From assembly GCA_903878265.1 (NCBI GenBank), contig CAIRHD010000044.1, forward strand, positions 1-37,743: a DNA stretch of 37,743 bases, written 5' to 3'. This document shows positions 35,248 through 37,743 of this stretch, piece after piece; position 1 is the first letter of the stretch; each line of letters opens with the position of its first letter. The stretch is from an uncultured Bacteroidales bacterium (GTDB lineage Bacteria; Bacteroidota; Bacteroidia; Bacteroidales; UBA4417). Both the position numbers and the translations under genes were made by a program. Below the pieces are notes generated by a model. That model worked only from the letters and a program-made list of their open reading frames with translations. It ran no database searches and was not told where the DNA came from.

Positions 35248-37743
35248 ATGAAAAAGGCATTGAAAATTTCAGCCATAGTAATTGGCATATTTTTACTGAT
35301 TATCATCCTATTACCCTTTGTTTTCAAAGGCAAGATTCAGAAAGCTGTCCAGCTGGAGATAAACAAAAACCTAAACGCAGTTGTGTCTTTTGATAAAGTT
35401 GGGGCAAATTTGTTCAGCCATTTCCCTGATCTTACCATCAATGTGGAAAACCTTTGCGTGATAGGCTCAGGCGATTTCGAAAAAGACACGCTTGCTTCAA
35501 TATCAACTTTTTCTATTTCCCTTGATTTGGCAAGTGTCTTTGGCAGTAACGGTTACGAAGTAAAACAAATAATCGTTTCTTCACCTCACTTACTGTTTAA
35601 AGTGCTGGCAAATGGTAAAGCAAACTGGGATATTGCAAAAAGTACAGGGACAACCGATTCAACATCAGCACCGTCTGAATTTAAAATTTATCTTGATAAA
35701 GTCAGCATCAACGATGCAAATATTGTTTATGACGATTCCGAAACGCCCACATTTGTTTCACTTCTGGGCCTAAATGTCCAACTAAGTGGCGATATGACCG
35801 CTGATATTACAGCTCTAAACTTCAAAACCACTGTTGATAAATTGACTGCCGATTATGATGGAATCCGTTATATCAGCAATTCAACAGCAGAAATTTCGTC
35901 GATTCTTAATGCCGACCTAAAAAACATGGCTTTCACGTTTAAGGATGGAAACCTTCTGCTCAACGATTTGAAAATTACTGCTGATGGTTCGTTTGCCATG
36001 CCAAATGAAGGCTACCAGATGGACATCAAATTTGCCGCCAAGGAAAGCTCTTTCAAATCCTTCCTTTCGCTTATCCCGGCTATTTATTCAAAAGATTTTG
36101 AAGGATTAAAAACTTCTGGGACAATGGCTTTGGATGGTTTTGTAAAAGGTTTGTACAGTGATATTTCGATGCCGGCTTTCGCAGTCAATCTGAAAATTGC
36201 CGATGGGATGTTCAGTTATCCTGGTTTGCCCGGAAATGTTTCGGACGTAAATTTGCTGGCAGCCGTTGCTAATCCTGACGGAATCCTGGATCATACAACC
36301 ATTGATGTTCCTCGTTTCCACTTAAGTATGGTGCAAAATCCTGTCGATATAACCTTAGCGGTGAAAACCCCAATTTCGGATCCGGACATAAAAGCAACTA
36401 TGAAAGGCACCTTAAACCTCGAAAATGTTGCTAAAATCTATCCTTTGGGCGAAAATACAAAGTTATCGGGTATAGTCAATGCTGATATGGCATTTAGCGG
36501 CAAATTATCAGCTATCGTAAAAGGCGCTTACGATCAGTTTAAAGCAAACGGTTATGCAACTGTGGATCAACTCGTTTACTCTGGACCAGAAACGCCGTTG
36601 CCTCTCACTCTTGCTAAATCCAGGCTGGAATTCACGCCGGAATATGCTCAGCTTTCCGGTTTTTCGATGTCGATAGGCAAAAATGATTTGGCCGCAGATG
36701 GTAAAATCGAAAATTATATCCCGTACATAATGAAGAAAGATGCTTTGCTGAAAGGTGCGCTTACTTTAACTTCCAATTATATGGATATCAATAGTTTGAT
36801 GGAAATTTCTTCGTCTAATCCAAAGCAAGTGGACACAACAGCGCTCACCATTGTCGAGATTCCTGGCAATGTTGATCTTACGTTAAGCACTTCGTTCAAA
36901 AAACTGCTGTACGATACCTACGATATGAGCAATGTGGACGGCTTAGTGAAAGTGAAAGATCATAAGTTGTTCTTCGATGGTTTGCAAATGCAAATGTTAG
37001 GCGGATCCATGGCAATGAAAGGTTCGTATAGTACGCTTATTGCAAGTAAACCATTGGTTGATATGGATTTGCAGGTTAAAAACATTGATGTGAAACAGTC
37101 GTTCAACACATTTAACTCTATTCAGAAAATGGCTCCGATTGCCGAAAAACTAAAAGGGAATATCAGCACAAACCTAAAATTTAAGGGAACGCTCAAAAAA
37201 GATATGATGCCCGACCTGATTTCTGTTTCGGCAAATGGGCTTCTGTTTTCGGAAATTTTGCAGTTGACAAACCTGAATACGTTCAACAAGATTGCCGATT
37301 TGTTGAAACTGGAAAAACTCAGGAATCCTTCCATCGAAAAGCTTAACCTTTCATTCGATATTTTGGTTGGGAAAGCTACGGTGAAGCCAATGGACTTTAA
37401 ATTGGGTTCGTACAAAGCCAACTTTTCAGGGACAACGGGGCTTGATCAGGTGCTGAATTTTATACTTACGCTCGATATTCCACGCGCCGAGTTTGGCACA
37501 AAAGCCAATAATGTGTTTGATGGGTTGATAAAGGATGCTTCTAAAAAAGGGGTAAATGTAAATGTTGGCGAAATTGTTCCGGTTATGGTCCTAATTGGCG
37601 GTACGGCATCGGATCCAAAAATTACAACTGGCATAAAATCCGCAATGGCCGATTTGGCGGCTGATATGAAAAAGCAAGCACTTGCCGAGGCTGAAAAGAA
37701 AAAAGAGGAGATGCTTTCCAAAGCGAAAGACGAAGCCAATAAC
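35248..37743 (+). CDS. AsmA-family envelope protein (3' end outside window)
   Basis: An open frame of 832 codons with no stop before the window ends. The ATG at 35248 begins a short basic stretch and one membrane segment (ISAIVIGIFLLIIILLPFVF, residues ~8-27), then an AsmA-like opening (KIQKAVQLEINKNLNAVVSF, HFPDLTINVENLCVIG). The rest is a long series of beta strands, as expected for the lipid-carrying groove of AsmA/TamB-like bridge proteins, inner-membrane anchored and reaching into the periplasm. The visible end is a charged helix (ADMKKQALAEAEKKKEEML), which often closes Bacteroidota AsmA proteins, so little is probably missing. Proposed role: phospholipid transfer or outer-membrane biogenesis, by family only. 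Confidence 0.85.
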   Translation, partial: MKKALKISAIVIGIFLLIIILLPFVFKGKIQKAVQLEINKNLNAVVSFDKVGANLFSHFPDLTINVENLCVIGSGDFEKDTLASISTFSISLDLASVFGSNGYEVKQIIVSSPHLLFKVLANGKANWDIAKSTGTTDSTSAPSEFKIYLDKVSINDANIVYDDSETPTFVSLLGLNVQLSGDMTADITALNFKTTVDKLTADYDGIRYISNSTAEISSILNADLKNMAFTFKDGNLLLNDLKITADGSFAMPNEGYQMDIKFAAKESSFKSFLSLIPAIYSKDFEGLKTSGTMALDGFVKGLYSDISMPAFAVNLKIADGMFSYPGLPGNVSDVNLLAAVANPDGILDHTTIDVPRFHLSMVQNPVDITLAVKTPISDPDIKATMKGTLNLENVAKIYPLGENTKLSGIVNADMAFSGKLSAIVKGAYDQFKANGYATVDQLVYSGPETPLPLTLAKSRLEFTPEYAQLSGFSMSIGKNDLAADGKIENYIPYIMKKDALLKGALTLTSNYMDINSLMEISSSNPKQVDTTALTIVEIPGNVDLTLSTSFKKLLYDTYDMSNVDGLVKVKDHKLFFDGLQMQMLGGSMAMKGSYSTLIASKPLVDMDLQVKNIDVKQSFNTFNSIQKMAPIAEKLKGNISTNLKFKGTLKKDMMPDLISVSANGLLFSEILQLTNLNTFNKIADLLKLEKLRNPSIEKLNLSFDILVGKATVKPMDFKLGSYKANFSGTTGLDQVLNFILTLDIPRAEFGTKANNVFDGLIKDASKKGVNVNVGEIVPVMVLIGGTASDPKITTGIKSAMADLAADMKKQALAEAEKKKEEMLSKAKDEANN

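Overview
The window is a piece of a Bacteroidota chromosome, most likely class Bacteroidia. The evidence is type IX secretion system (T9SS) genes (two porU-like sortases, porV, a second PorV-family gene, cargo with a C-terminal sorting domain), gldA, a TonB-dependent receptor with an N-terminal carboxypeptidase-regulatory-like domain, few Shine-Dalgarno sites, and several boxes of the Bacteroidota -7 type (TAnnTTTG). No tRNA, rRNA, CRISPR array, insertion sequence or phage gene was seen.

Layout. (1) 1-9076, plus strand: two tandem PorU-like C25 peptidases (the first cut by the window edge) and then PorV. The two PorU genes differ over most of their length but are almost identical over their last ~790 bp. 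A strong bidirectional terminator closes this block. (2) 9188-14151: ispF and a long-chain acyl-CoA synthetase on the minus strand, an ABC-F ATPase on the plus strand, and an exported START/SRPBCC protein on the minus strand. (3) 14440-21196: six exact-period 41-bp hairpin repeats, then a giant minus-strand T9SS cargo gene (beta-helix plus short tandem repeats plus type A sorting domain) split by a one-base frameshift near 16200. (4) 21197-21850: a gene-free stretch with an inverted repeat upstream of the cargo gene, seven degenerate 21-bp repeats and pyrimidine-rich low-complexity DNA. (5) 21851-31702, plus strand: a small membrane-anchored protein, then a tight three-gene unit of TonB-dependent receptor, very large secreted protein and PorV/PorQ-family outer-membrane protein, closed by a terminator. 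(6) 31723-37743: greA and a HIT protein, convergent gldA, divergent aroC, and an AsmA-family protein that runs off the end.

How the genes relate. PorV and PorU act together at the last step of T9SS export: PorV carries cargo to PorU, which removes the C-terminal signal and attaches the cargo to the surface. The giant repeat protein looks like a client of this machinery. The best candidate for an under-described system is the receptor/secreted protein/PorV-like triad at 22446-31624, where a private PorV paralogue travels with one large secreted protein and one TonB-dependent receptor, without SusD. The remaining genes are mainly housekeeping (isoprenoid and aromatic precursor synthesis, fatty acid activation, transcription fidelity). 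All functional roles here are inferred from sequence reading only; no database search was run.
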